In this document: piece by piece, positions 23,122 through 34,855 of the stretch
How positions within the stretch are numbered: the first letter of the stretch is position 1
How the letters are laid out: each line of letters begins with the position of its first letter
Assembly (NCBI GenBank): GCA_004123355.1
Contig: SCHM01000001.1
Span: 9,992,193 to 10,056,192 of the forward strand
Direction: 5' to 3'
From: Amphirosellinia nigrospora
Taxonomy: Eukaryota; Ascomycota; Sordariomycetes; Xylariales; Xylariaceae
Length of the DNA stretch: 64,000 bases
The notes under the pieces: generated by a model
Database searches by the model: none
What the model saw: only the letters and a program-made list of their open reading frames with translations
What the model was told of the DNA's origin: nothing
Made by a program: the position numbers and the translations under genes

Positions 23122-24004
23122 ATGGCCGACCGACCATTGCCCTCGTCTTTTGACCACGATAAGTATGCTTTGTTCCCCCCGTTACCGATCCCATCGTCAG
23201 TATAGAGCTTACTTTGATTCCTCCCGCCTAGGAATACCAAGAGACGGGCTTCCAGAAAGTCTCCCGCAAGCTGCGAGAGGAGCCTCTCATTCCTTTAGGT
23301 ACGCCTCCGCCATCCCGCCAACATCCGCACCCACGCTTCCGCCACAACCGACTCCTCCCCGCATGGCCACCGTACAACCACGAGCCCACCGAGTAGCCGC
23401 GAGCGAGAGACGGACATTGGGAGATAATGGAAGTAGTCGCTAACCGTGTATTTCTTCCGCGGCTTAAACAGGCACCGGTCTCACATGTCTCGCTTTATAT
23501 AACGCCTGGCGGGCCATGCGCCGGGGCGACCACGCGGGCGTGCAGCGCATGTTCCGGGCGCGTATCGGCGCCCAGGCCTTCACCGTGATCGCCATGGTCG
23601 CCGGCGGCGCGTACTACGGCGCCGACCGCGAGAAGCGCAAGGAGCTCATCAAGCTCGAGGCCCAGAAGCGCGCCGAGGAGCGCAACCAGAAGTGGCTGCA
23701 CGAACTTGAGGTCCGCGACGAGGAGGACAAGAAGCTCCAGGCCGCCGTGAAGCGCAAGCGCGACCGCCTCGAGCAGAAGCGTGCCGATGACGCCGAGCGC
23801 GAAGGCGGCCAGGCGGAACCCAAGGTCGCTACCGCCTCGACGCATACCACCGCCACCGCGGCTGATACCGCCGATGCCCCTTCGAAGGAGAAGAGTGGTG
23901 GCTCGAGTGTGCTGGGTGCGTTGTCGAATGCGGGGGGTTGGTTCGGTACGAAGAAAGAGCCTGCCGAACAGAGCAAAACGGACGTGGAAGTAACGAAGAA
24001 GTAA
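23122..24004 (+). CDS. RCF1: Respiratory supercomplex factor 1 (HIG1 domain)
   Basis: Inner-membrane mitochondrial protein that helps join complexes III and IV. The start at 23122 gives MADRPLPSSFDHD. A middle exon encodes EYQETGFQKVSRKLREEPLIPLG, the conserved sequence before the first helix. An intron ends at an AG near 23472 and joins to TGLTCLALYNAWRAMRRGD, the first HIG1 transmembrane segment, followed by RMFRARIGAQAFTVIAMVAGGAYYG, the second segment with the HIG1 signature. The rest is a Lys/Glu-rich coiled coil (DREKRKELIKLEAQKRAEER onward) and a Ser/Thr tail ending EVTKK. The first splice junction (after SFDHD) is one base out of frame as written, so either the donor differs or a base is missing. 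Identity is firm. Confidence 0.87.
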
Positions 24005-24405
24005 AATCAATTGTCGCTTGCAGGGAATACTGTATCTCTAGTCGAGAAAAATACTGGCCGCGTGATTGGGACGAAGAACTCCCACCTTGTCTGTACATAG
24101 CCCGTTCATATTGTATAATTATCGTAAAAGCGATCGGGAAACGGCAGGCTTCGATATGTGCTTTGCTTTTAAACATTAATGCGGAAAGGGTTACGACTTG
24201 ATGTACTTGTACAGCTAATGAATATGTGATACGATTTGGATATCAGTCCCATATGAGTAGAATGTCAATCTGATGCGGATGCCTCGCGACATCGTTGTGC
24301 CTAGCTGTAAACGCCAACATAAATCTGGCCAACCTGAACGCCAGTGACGGAGCGCGAACTCCATAACGCCCATCATCACAATCGAATCTCGACAAAGAAA
24401 GAACT

Positions 24406-26285
24406 TCAGGACATGGAACCACCACTCCGGTTAGACCCTATGAGACCAGCCATTTCGAGCAGGGCTCTGTCCGCTTCGATGTCACCGGTACCCAGGTTGA
24501 CACGTCTTCTGGCCTCGGCCTCCCGAGCCTCCCACTCCCAGCGTTCCTCTGGATCCTCGCCTCCTCGTCGCCTCCACAGCCCCATACTTCGATATCGTCG
24601 ATGGAGAAGCGCTCCTGGAAGTCGAACCTCCGCGAAACACTAGTAGTGAATGCGCCTCCACGCGACGTGTAATCGTGATGGAAAACGCCAAATTCAAAAC
24701 TCGAGTCGAGCATGAGCGAGACCGGTCCGAGGTTTCTGAGTGGGGCGTGTCGCGAGGATGAGCTCGTGGCGGGCGGTGCCGAGCCGAAGCTGATTCCTGG
24801 GCGAGTTGCCGGGGTTTCGTAAACGCAGCGTAGTTCTTGTTCACGGTCGAGGCTTGGAAGACGTCGTGCGTCGGAGCGAGCTGGAATAACACCATGTCGT
24901 CGGCGCCAAAACACTCTTTATTTGTCACACGCCATGGCTGTCTCACGAGAACTCCAAAAACCAATCGATCGCGGTCGTCGCTGCTTCCGTTCGGAAATCG
25001 CTTGGGGCGTAGTGAATCATAAAACACACCTTCCGATCCGCGTCGTGACTCGGCGTCATCCAGTCGAGTCCCTGACACGAGAAGGATGGTGGGTGCATGC
25101 CAGTTGAATACCTTGGTCTCGAAGCTGCCCATCGAGTAGCCAGCATCGGCCCCAGAGTACAGAAGTCGTAGCCGCCTAAAAAGGTCGTTTCCTTCTATGA
25201 AGAACGACAGCTGCGAAAGAACGTCCAAATTCAAAATCTGGCCTTTATCTTGGAGAAGGGGTGGTGGTGCGATACCTGTGGGGACTGGCCGAACCACACT
25301 ACCTTTGCGCTTGGAGAGGTCCAGGTTTTTAGAGAAGAGGAAATGTTCAAATAATGGGTTAAAGCCGTTGAAAAGGTATGGAAAGTTGACAGGTAGCACG
25401 CCCTGGAACTGAGCATACGTGATGCCGGAGACTTCTCGACGTCGTTGAAAGCAGACAGTACGTTTTCGGCGTAGCCCGGAGAGTTTCGAGGCGACAACCT
25501 GTGACCCTGTCGGCAGACGCGATAAGCTCTCCTGAGGCCCAAGCGGAGACGTGAGTAGTAACATAATTAATCTTCGAAAGTTATCGGCCGGGATCATGGA
25601 ACCACGGGTGGTTGCAGCATGAGAGTCGCCTGTTTTAAAGGCATCGTCAATATCAAGCGAGTCCAGGGCAGCCATAACCAGCTCATCATCATCATCGTAG
25701 TCGTCACCCATATCATCGCCGACTTGGTCCACTGCAAAGCCAGGTGCATGGCTCTGAACACCTCCTTGGCTGTCATCAGCGTCTGGCACGGCCGCCCGGC
25801 TCCCAGTCTCGGACAATTTACGATCGTACACGGCCAGGCTCTTGAACAACAGCTTTCTTCGGTTTGTGGCGCCCTTGGCGAGCACCTTGGTGAAGCGCTC
25901 AGTTAGAATGGAAACAACCATGATCATCTGCTCGTATCCGAGAATAACGGGCGCATCTTTGTAGGAAAGAAAGGCGCCGATAAACGAGACCATGTGAATG
26001 ACAGGCGAGACGGCCAGGATGTCGGGCAGCTCAAGGAAGCGCGCAATGGTGTCTTCCTTCAGGTAGCGCACGTCACCCTCTTGGTCAGAAGAGACTAAAA
26101 TTGTCTCTGAAAGAGTATATCTCAAGAGGCTCATAGCATCTACGCGCGAATTTATTAGCCTAAGCCAAGATTAGATCAGCCAGTCTCCAATCGGGGGTTC
26201 AATCAGGCATGCTTCAGCGTACCAGATGTGTGATGAGCTCGGATTTGGAGGCGTGTGCAGCCTCGTGCGACGGGGTTTGGCCCAT
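24406..26285 (-). CDS. RTC5: RTC5, TLDc-domain protein (frame breaks)
   Basis: Restriction of telomere capping protein 5, a fungal TLDc protein; recent work on yeast Rtc5 places it with V-ATPase regulation. Start [21 protein letters not shown] at 26285 (Gly2 suggests N-myristoylation), then an intron to [21 protein letters not shown]. Conserved body: [34 protein letters not shown], an acidic linker with a DDDDE run, then the TLDc domain from [20 protein letters not shown] through [35 protein letters not shown] and [12 protein letters not shown]. It ends with [20 protein letters not shown] and SGGSMS, diagnostic of RTC5. One-base breaks occur in a GGGG run at 24811-24814 and near 24555; another lies near 26098. 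Confidence 0.87.
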
Positions 26286-26597
26286 GATTTGCTGCTACGT
26301 GAGTGACCTTGGAGAGCCATTCCAAGTTGGGCCTGGAACTTCTGTGGTCATGGGAGAGGTATTACTGAAATAGAAAAAAAAATAGAAGCTGGATCAATCA
26401 CTTCACCTCGCTTCAACCTCATCTATGCGTATCATGGCATGACGTAAGCATAACCTAAATAAGCCTACTTTACATGCATATCCTTGTTTTTACATAGACC
26501 GATATTTATAAATGCACCTAACCATGAACAGGTACGCCTCGTGCCCAAGAAGTTTTAAAAATGCGTATTCTAGGTTTCCTAGAGACAATCGACTAAG
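26286..26597. other. Spacer between RTC5 start and sulfotransferase stop
   Basis: A 312-base spacer that should hold the RTC5 promoter; it includes a short A-rich run (26373-26382). Nothing else is recognised. Confidence 0.35.
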
Positions 26598-27714
26598 TTA
26601 TTGTCGTTTTACCACTTTCACATAATACCAAGCACCCACGCTCAAAACAGGGATCAGTATAGTAGAGAGCGCCATGAGGCCAGCCTTTTGAATCCGGGGT
26701 GCCAGGATCTCGTCCCCCATTTTCTTGAACTCCTCCGGCGCGTTGCCCCTCGGTAACGTGTGGACGGGATCGGATGGCCGAGGAAAGGACAGATCTGCTC
26801 CCATCCGAACCCGTCTTCCAGTTTTGCGACAAGGAGGCGATCTTTAGGTGCCAGTGCCTTCGCCTTCTTAGACCTATGCATACGTTAGATCACTCTCCTC
26901 AGGATTATTGTAGGTTCACGGCAGCCTCACAGTTCCAACGTGTCGCGTCTTGCTCCCTCCATACCCGCCTCGCTGTCACACGTCTCGCTATAGTAAGTTA
27001 CAGTCTCAAGAACGTTGTGCAACGAACAGAATGCTTCGACAAAGGGATCTACTTTGCGTATCGCCGACAAGGGAAAGGTTCTTGTCGCCGTCATCATGGG
27101 TCGCGCCGTATTATTCATCGACTTCGTCCACGCCTCAAGATCGCGTTCTGTGAGGATAAAGCGCGCATTGGGGTAAAACTTGATGAATTCCTCGGTAAAG
27201 AACTGTGGTATTTCCACTACAGCCTATAAATCGGATTTCACAGTCAACAAGACAGACCTCTAAAAGTATGCGGAATAGTATGGAAGCATATGTTACTCAC
27301 TACAGAGATGTTAGCAACAAGCCGCCCTTGCGTGATGGGATGAGGGTGCTAGTTCCTAAAGGTCACTCTCTGTGTCTTGTACGTACCGTCATATGCGGCG
27401 AGCCACTTGTCAAACTCAGCTTTACCGTAAGGCTTACCAGCTCGCAGGTATTTGCATCTCAATGCCTCCTCAAACAGTGCCATTTGAAGTTCACCACCCT
27501 TCACTACCTCGGCCATGTGATAGGCCTTGTAGCCAAGCATCTCCAGTGCCTGGTATAGTGAGAAGGTCCCAACCCTATTAGTTAAATAAGCAGGTAGTCA
27601 GTTCATGCTACGCCGGTAAATGGTCATCTGGGACTCACCGGCTTCGACTAGGACAATGACCTTCTCTCCCGCACCACCCTTAGGTGCTGGGAGCCTATCG
27701 ATAAGGCGTGACAT
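26598..27714 (-). CDS. Sulfotransferase-like P-loop protein with C-terminal anchor
   Basis: Fungal sulfotransferase-like family (Sulfotransfer_4 type). The N-terminus MSRLIDRLPAP leads to VIVLVEAG; after an intron follow GTFSLYQALEMLGYKAYHMA, LFEEALRCKYLRAGKPYGKA and EFDKWLAAYD, and after another intron VEIPQFFTEEFIKFYPNARF, ILTERDLEAWTKSMNNT, and PFVEAFCSLHNVLE. A late exon holds KALAPKDRLLVAKLEDGFGW, PFLGHPIPS, RGNAPEEFKKMGDE, then a single transmembrane helix (LMALSTILIPVLSVGAWYYV) and KVVKRQ at the stop 26598-26600. The usual P-loop G-x-x-R-T-G-T at the first strand is not intact (EAG, intron, VGT), and two junctions are one base out of frame. Substrate is unknown; many fungal members are not proven to transfer sulfate. 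Confidence 0.8.
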
Positions 27715-29396
27715 CTTGGGCTTGCGCAAGTCCCGATTGCCTATATATCAATTAAAGAAGGAATAGTCTATTGATCGATGAAATGGGAGGAGATTTCGGG
27801 GTGCGAACTGTAGATTGAAACAGTGACATGAGCGCCAAGACTAGGCAATTGATGTTGCAATCTCCCTGGAAAATATGTCATCGGCAAGGGATACTTATAC
27901 TATGGCTATAAACTCTTGCCAACTAGGGCACTTATTTCTCACATGTAAATCATTGTCCGTGCCATATTAACACGTCGTAAACCGGGACATCATCCTAACC
28001 GTATTCAGTCAAGTCGCCCCCTTAGACGCCGTTTTGCTGCTAGTTGTCCGTTGGTAGGGATCTATACTAAAAATACCAACCGACCGTTCCAAAATCGTGA
28101 TAGTGTACTGACAATTATACGAAGCCATGGTCAGCATTGGTCAGCTTATCTAAGCTTCCAATTACACGTCCATTCTATACCAGCAGTCTTCCAATGCACT
28201 AGAGTTTAGGTGTCGGTTTATTCCCTTTGCGCTCATCATCTTGAACATTTAGGCGAGATAGGCTTGGCCTATTTGAACTGAATATTGACCTACATGAACT
28301 TTAGAGGCAAACCCATCTACAATGGTCTATGTGATGAACAACTCACACACCTAGCTTCAATATAACCCCACATGATAAGCCTAAATCAGCTGACCTTAGT
28401 GTACTTCGACGACTTCTTGCACGTAACTTTCGATACTCCCATTCCTTGCCTTCATCTGGAGTATAAAACTTGAAGTATTGGTCCCCCGATAAGCTCCAAT
28501 AGCTGGAGTGTTGATAATATGTGAATCAATGAGTCAGAGTTAAGGTTGCGATATGTTTCACACGCTTGCTAACCTCTTATTACCTAATAATCCGAAAACC
28601 CAGACGACTCTCTCGCGATAGAGTACGATGTCAAAGTGCTAAAATAATCTTGTATTCCTAGGAAATCTGATCACGATACAGAGCGTGATAGTTTGGATTG
28701 ATTGAGCAAACAAATAAAGACATCATCCTTCACATCCTTTTTCAAATCACCACTAAACCTTGAGTCTGAAGGTTGAGGGTGTCTGTTACACGTCCTGGAG
28801 TCGCAAAACGTATCTGTATTGGCAGAGGTCGCGGACTCGGATTCCCTTACGTCTCAGACTATATAGGACTATCTCGGGATAACTCCTGACCTTCAAGACA
28901 GAGAGAAATAGGAACCAAGAAACGAACCCTTTGGGTATATTATAGACTAGAATCCTCATATTTCGAAAAACGACGAAACAAACCTCATGGCAGCATTGAC
29001 TGCATAGAAGGATTGGTGTAATTTGATTACTCTCTAAACCTACCATAAAGCGCTTAGGGTAGGCGTTTTGTGAATAACAACTAGTCCTGTCACATTAGAG
29101 GGCAACAATGGAAACTTCATGAACGTTGTTCATGTGTTTACTGAGACTTTTATTCGTTTAGCGAATTGTCAATTTATAGTCTTCTTAGTTCATCGCGATC
29201 AAGTGAGCTACACCACTACAGTGTTCGACGTGCTCGAAACATTTTTCTCAGTTCGTAGTCGGGCTTTGACTGCGCGACGTGGACCGAATGCGCTACTAAA
29301 GATTCTTAGCGGAGGCACTTCCCAATACACAAGGCTGAGTGAAAAGCCTCCCTCAGCACAACCATACATAACCAGACACGCGCCACATGTGCGTCC
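27715..29396. other. 1.7 kb gene-free region
   Basis: AT-rich stretch between the sulfotransferase-like start and the F-box-like gene stop. Open frames here (for example 28786-29046, 29119-29400) have no family signal. I see no repeats with clear ends. Confidence 0.35.
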
Positions 29397-30139
29397 CTAG
29401 TCCACCCCCGCCTTTGCCATATAGGGAAAACGAACAGACGCCATGTAAACACAACGAGCCACTATTCTCTTCACCTCCCTCGGGCTTTTCCCAACCCTGT
29501 CGTCGTGCATTAGAAGTTCCGAAAGTTCTAAACGGACTGATCTGCGAAAACATTGCAAGAGCCGTAACTCCGCTCGTGTTATTATTCCGAACTGACGTTT
29601 ATGCGTAAGGTTTGCTATGTTTTCGGCATTCCATTGTTCTTCAGTTACTAGGTTCTTTAATCGTTCGACCCTGACGTTAAGGCAGTCTTTGGAATACCAT
29701 TGGTCGTAGATTATCGGGATGCTCCTAAGCTGGTCCCTCCTCAGGCCAATATCTCGCCAGATAGTTTCTAGAGTTGCTATCCGAAACGCCTTGTTGCGGC
29801 TCAGACATGAGAAACAGACCCTTTCACACGTTGGCAGAAATAGAAAAATGCCAAACTTGGAACAAGTAATGCACTTAGATGATTGGAGCTTTTGGTGAAG
29901 CAGGGAGGCTGGATGGTAGTGAAGAGCCTGCAAAATTCTGAGACATTTCAACACTTGCGGCGCATACGTCGTCATGCCCTTATATGCTGATAGACCTTGC
30001 ACCACAGCACGTCCTCGGAGAGATACACGGGATGTTCGAGATAAGGACTGAAAGTCGAGAAGATCAAAAACCATTAACAATAGTTCGGGGGTAGGCGGTC
30101 GAGCACTCCAAGCGATGAACCAGTAGACCGACCGTACAT
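29397..30139 (-). CDS. F-box-like protein (one frame break)
   Basis: A probable fungal F-box protein, a substrate adaptor for SCF ubiquitin ligases. From the ATG at 30139 the N-terminus reads MYGRSTGSSLGVLDRLPP, then, one base out of frame at the G run 30087-30091, ELLLMVFDLLDFQSLSRTSR. The two together make the F-box pattern (LPPELLLMVFDLLD..SLSRTSRVS). The rest (227 residues, uninterrupted) has a Cys-rich segment, CITCSKFGIFLF then CERVCFSCLSR, commonly found after the F-box in Sordariomycete families, and basic helices ending FPYMAKAGVD. I recognise no leucine-rich or WD repeats. It could alternatively be a decayed copy of a larger family. Confidence 0.6.
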
Positions 30140-30801
30140 CCCGGAGGTTTTGCTAGAGGACGCTAGACAATGTCTCCCCACGATGCGGTTCATCGGGGTA
30201 GTTGGTGAGCCTATCGACATTCGACTCATGGTGCCATTGCGGCGATGGCATGATTGCGATGTCCAATGGCCTAGTCCCCTCAGGGGAGTAGAAAAATTTG
30301 CTGTGTTGATGAAGTAGGATGATGAACCAACAGAAGTGACTGGTATAGCTATCTATTGGTTATTATTGGAGGAAAATGGATGGCATAAGGAGATGGAGGA
30401 AGGTTAGATGCTGGGCATAAATAGCATAATATATACCTACTTCTGTGGTTACTCTGGGTTGCAAACTCAGTGGAGTCTACCTAGGTACTCAATCGCGTTA
30501 CAGACGCGACAAATGACTGTAGCGCGCCCCAGGCAGAGAATCAGGCAGCTGATAACTTGATAGGTAACATAAGCTACATATGCACCGCAAATTTGCCACA
30601 TACTACTGAAGCAAAAGCATCCCTCAGATTACCGGGTATAGTTCTACTACCTTAACCTCTAGTTTGCATTAATGTACCTAGGCATGTCTATCATTGCCGG
30701 GGGCTAATGGGATAGCGCCAATCTTTGTCTATGCTTGTGTGCCTATGCGTTCTGACAAAGGGGCTTCATTATTCTCTCTAGCAACCCTTATTTCCCATAT
30801 C
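30140..30801. other. Intergenic, no gene seen
   Basis: A 660-base spacer upstream of the F-box-like gene and downstream of the NmrA-like gene. It contains CTAGGTA/TACCTAG half-palindromes near 30480 and 30676. No open frame with family signal. Confidence 0.35.
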
Positions 30802-31932
30802 TCAATGGAAGGCGGCGTCGAACAGCTGCTTCACCTGAGGTGGAACATCTTTGTAGGGTTCCAGTTTCCCTTCCAGTAAAAGTTCGCGCAGAGTGGCTTT
30901 CTGATAACCTTCCACCTCCCAGATATCTTGACCAAGTCCCTTGACGACGTCTCCGACACCCCAAGCCTTGCGACAGTACCAGCTCAGTGCGGTGGGTATG
31001 CCGTCTTTAACACACCGATCGATCTCCCCATCAACTTTCTCTAATGAATGCACAAATTTCTGCGGCTCGGCGCCATGCTTCTCTCTCAGGACTGCGGCAA
31101 TCTCGTTTCCTGTAGCCTTGAGCTCTGAAATACCAATTGCACGGCCTGAAGCTGCGATACAGGGGTCTTCGCAAATATTGAAGCGTAGGCTGCCGCAACA
31201 TAGTTTCGCGTACTGTTTATACATATTATTCAGCTAAAATGTTTCAACACAAGCGGGAATAGGGAATTTACCAGCACGAAAGCTGCTGATTGGCACTATC
31301 GCCCGTGACAATGATTCTGTTTCCCAGGTATATCAACGCCCAAAATACTGCCAAACAGATTGATATTAGCGCTCTTCATGAATTAGCTAACATATACTTC
31401 TTATCTGACTCACGGAAAACGCAAGACTTGACTCTGTAAAAGCCCCCCTAGCAACACTGCCGTGGGAACGCCTGCAGCCTTGGCTGCGTCCTCAACCTCT
31501 TGCTTAGTTTTGAGTGCAGGTATCCGGAGGCCTTGCTCGTTGGCGCGGAAACCAAGGTCGGATGGGACGAACAGTTTCACGTCCGTAGATGGAATGGCTT
31601 TGATAAAGTTATGCTGTTTTTCAACTACTTCCCGTGCTGCGAACGACCTATACTCGTTATTAGCAACAAAGCAGAGGTCATCTATTAGAGGGGTATTTTA
31701 TCGAAAGAGAGGACACCCACAGGACAATATCGATGTCTTTAAGAGCAGGTATGAGAGTTTTCGTGTCATCTAAATCTATAACCGCTGTAGTTACGCCGGC
31801 GGGAAGTGAGGATATGTCGGACTCGGCACGGTGGAGCACTTTGATCGGAGCACCAGTGGCAGCGAGGGCGCGGAGGACGGGCGCACCGACCCACCCCCGG
31901 TGACCATATATAGCGATACGATTGAAGGACAT
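30802..31932 (-). CDS. NmrA-like NAD(P)-binding protein
   Basis: Rossmann-fold protein of the NmrA/isoflavone-reductase-like family, which are atypical short-chain dehydrogenases acting as redox sensors or reductases in the cytosol. The start at 31932 gives MSFNRIAIYGHRGWVGAPVL, in which the usual G-x-x-G-x-x-G dinucleotide motif is GHRGWVG; then ALAATGAPIKVLHRAESD with the Arg that favours NADP. The following exons encode EYRSFAAREVVEKQHNFIKA, STDVKLFVPSDLGFRANEQG, and LKTKQEVEDAAKAAGVPTAV. The last exon (from about 31220) holds FNICEDPCIAASGRAIGISE and an alpha-helical substrate domain, ending QVKQLFDAAFH. The exact splice sites of the two short middle introns (near 31720 and 31415) are not certain. 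Substrate unknown. Confidence 0.85.
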
Positions 31933-33589
31933 GGCGTATGATTGCTGACTGATATGTGAATGTAGGTGGTGTCTATGTGTAATTCGCCTTGGCTACAACC
32001 TGGAAAACTTCATCATGTGAGTGCCAAGTGGCAGATAATTATATACCAAACATCACCAGGGAGATAATTACATCTGGAGATACGCCGAAAAGAAAACACT
32101 ATAATCTACTACACTCAAGGCCGACGGCCTATCTCCGTGTCATCGCGAATTGCGCTCCATGATCGCGAATGTGGAATTAAATTTACTTAAAGGAGCTTAG
32201 CTTTAAACGGACTTAATAACCCGCCATGCCGTGTAAGTGACTCACGCCGGTGAGAACCTGGTAATCGATGAAGTCTCTACTGATCATGGAGTTGAGGTAT
32301 TGCATTTAATAAAATATTGACTTCATGCCAAAGATACAACAGTCATCTAGAAATTGTTCTCAATTAGGAAGCCGTGAATTACTATAAATTCGTTACTGAT
32401 TTCTCGACAATGTATTCTAGTTGCGATACCTGCAGGCGAGGGGTATTAGACCCTTTGAATGATAGTAGGTATCCCAACATACCCGGATCCGAAGATTCTG
32501 ATAATTATCAATTGTGTTTGCCTCCTAGTTCGAGAAGCTCCGTGTAACAGGGAAAGAGTTAGAAGCGAGGAATATGGTGGAGGTTGTTTACCTAAATTAT
32601 CCAGATGTCCAAGGACCCCAGATTGTTTTCATATCAAAATGGAAATTTGTACAACCATAAGGTTTCTATCGCTACAAAACCAACTGCTGTTCTAATGGAG
32701 GGTGTACTCAATTCATATTGAGATCAGGTTCTATGTTCCTTACGAGGTAGGTGCGGTTGCCTTATCCTTCACTACTAATAGCAAGAGTCAAGACTACAAC
32801 GCGGATTTTTTTAAAGAAAGGGCATGTTATAGAAATAGCGAGAGAAATTCCTTCATAATCTCATGACTTCTTTCAGGACTACTCGTTAATCATGCCTATA
32901 TAGTATGGTTCTGATGTTAGGATTCCAGTAAGATCCGGCTCCGCGTGGGGTCTATAAACGGACGCTAGGGTATAAGGACATATTGCTGGGGCTCAGACCA
33001 AGTGTGGGGAAATGTCATCGATAGGCATGTTAGAATGTCTATTAGTAAGTGACACCACCTAAGGCTTTTTCTCGAAAAGATTGGCATGCTCTAACTGTGT
33101 ATTTTCTCCCGTCATATCATTCCCATCATCTTAATCTCTTGTTCTGTATACACTAGAGGGATCGGGTTGGTGTGGATCATCATGCTCTAGCTAAAGCTTG
33201 GCATGGGTATCTGGCAAGATTTAATCTATCATAAAACTGTAGACATGACATTATCTAGGTTCCTAAACGAATATCCAAGATCGATATATACGAATGGCCC
33301 TCGTTACAACCCTCTTGTGATATAGCAACTCGATTCCCAGTCCGTTTACGATGTCTCTCGTGATGGTCAACTCGACCAATCAAGAGCGCGCCCTTCCCAT
33401 TGCGTTTGTGCGCGCCCTTCAAGACACAAGGAATGACGGCTTCTATTTAACAAGACAGAAGTCTCTACCTGCTGACCAGAACTATCACGAACTCGTCATT
33501 GATCTTCTCGCACGCTCAAACTTCCTTCGCCGACCCTTCAAGACTTCATCATCTCGTCTTCGAAGAATTCTTGGACACCGCCCCAAAAT
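31933..33589. other. 1.7 kb gene-free region
   Basis: Intergenic between NmrA-like and GNAT genes (divergent promoters). AT-rich with no family signal. An open frame from 33351 overlapping the GNAT start is a shadow or uORF-containing leader, not a separate gene. Confidence 0.35.
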
Positions 33590-34158
33590 ATGTCCACTAC
33601 GAACCTCAACTTCCGTCTCGCGACGGAAGCAGACGCAATCCCGCTTGAACGCCTTATTAACACGGCGTTTCGTAACGACAAAACCACCCAGGTTTTCCTG
33701 TCCGCCGACCATGCGGGCGTCGACGTCACCGACGTACCTGGCCTCATCGCCAAAATCAACCAACCGGACTGTGCCGTTGTAGCTGTCACGGACCTGTCAA
33801 CCGGCTCTATCGTGGCCCACGGCTCGGTGCGCAAGGTCGACGACAGCTGCGCCTGGTTTGGCATGTTAGCCGTAGACGTCAACTGTCAGAAACAGGGCCT
33901 TGGCGGCCAAGTGCTTGCGTGGGCCGAGGAATACGCCCGCGCGAGTGGGGTTCCCGGAGGATGGAGTTCGACGCCGTGAACACCCGCTCCGACTTGATTG
34001 CCTGGTACAAGCGCCGGGGGTACCAGGAGACTGGAAAGACGACACCCTTTCCGTACAAGTATCACGGGGATTGGGAGGGAGTTTTGCGGGATGATCTCTG
34101 CTTTATCATTCTCGGGAAGGATCTTGGCGAGGCCCCTGCTACAACCAAGCCTGAATAG
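33590..34158 (+). CDS. GNAT-family N-acetyltransferase (one frame break)
   Basis: Small acetyl-CoA-dependent acetyltransferase of unknown substrate. Start 33590 (MSTTNLNFRLATEADAIPLE). GNAT features: strand beta1 and helix with RLATEADAIPLERLINTAF; beta4 with SCAWFGMLAVDVNCQKQGLG, which contains the acetyl-CoA pyrophosphate loop Q-K-Q-G-L-G; then LAWAEEYAR. The frame is one base short at about 33936-33942, after which it continues RMEFDAVNTRSDLIAWYKRR and GYQETGKTTPFPYKYHG, the C-terminal GNAT motif B with its Tyr. Stop at 34156-34158. A single-exon gene of about 190 residues if the break is a sequence error, matching the usual family size. Confidence 0.85.
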
Positions 34159-34855
34159 CTCCCAGCCTAGCGTTCGACGCAAGCACGTGGTTCCGTAGAC
34201 CGAGCATCGTCAGGGTGTCCCTAGACAGGAAATCTAAACTTAGTTGGAATTATCTGCAGATTTATCCCTGTCAACAGTTGGAAGTCTTGGCCTAGTCGTA
34301 CCAGAATCAAATGTCCAGAAGGAGCAACTAGTGGAACATCGTTTGGAGAATCTCGCGATGTTCCACCAATCGCAAACTTGGTCTTAGTTTGTGGGGATAG
34401 CCTCGACAACCATCGCGTAGAACTTGTTATGTCGTTTCCGCCAATACCATTAACCACCTAGTATTTGGGTATGCCACCGTTACGCCAATGTTAGATTCTA
34501 TCTAGACACTATTGATAACTCATGCGACTTTATCTACTACCTTCCATAGATGCAAGAACTTGAATGGGTCATACCGGTATCTTCATGCTCAGTGAACGAA
34601 AAAAAGAGCCCAAGAATGATAGTTTATCTGCTACTGGTGGAGATTAGTTGAAGCGTCGATGACGCGCCAAGGCCTGGTGAACCCTTCACAGCTCATGATA
34701 GCTATTTCGAGCTTTCTAGCTCACTACTCATATCAACTGGTTAGAAGATGACGTATATAAAAAGGCCCGGAGAGCCAGGACGAACAGACGATCTTTCCCT
34801 TCTCTAGTAGCGGTCTTCCTCCTACTACGAGTCAGCTCATTAGAGTCCATCTTTC
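34159..34855. other. Intergenic upstream of pectate lyase
   Basis: About 700 bases; the 3' portion is the pectate lyase promoter (TATA-like box listed separately). No coding potential otherwise. Confidence 0.4.
34754..34764 (+). promoter_or_regulatory. TATA box of pectate lyase gene
   Basis: TATATAAAAAG lies about 92-102 bases upstream of the start codon, a normal distance for a strongly inducible fungal gene. Position and sequence are seen; promoter use is inferred. Confidence 0.6.

Noticed and set aside
33351-33782. 143-codon frame overlapping the GNAT start
   Set aside because: It runs in another frame across the GNAT coding sequence; the upstream part has no domain and is best seen as leader sequence.
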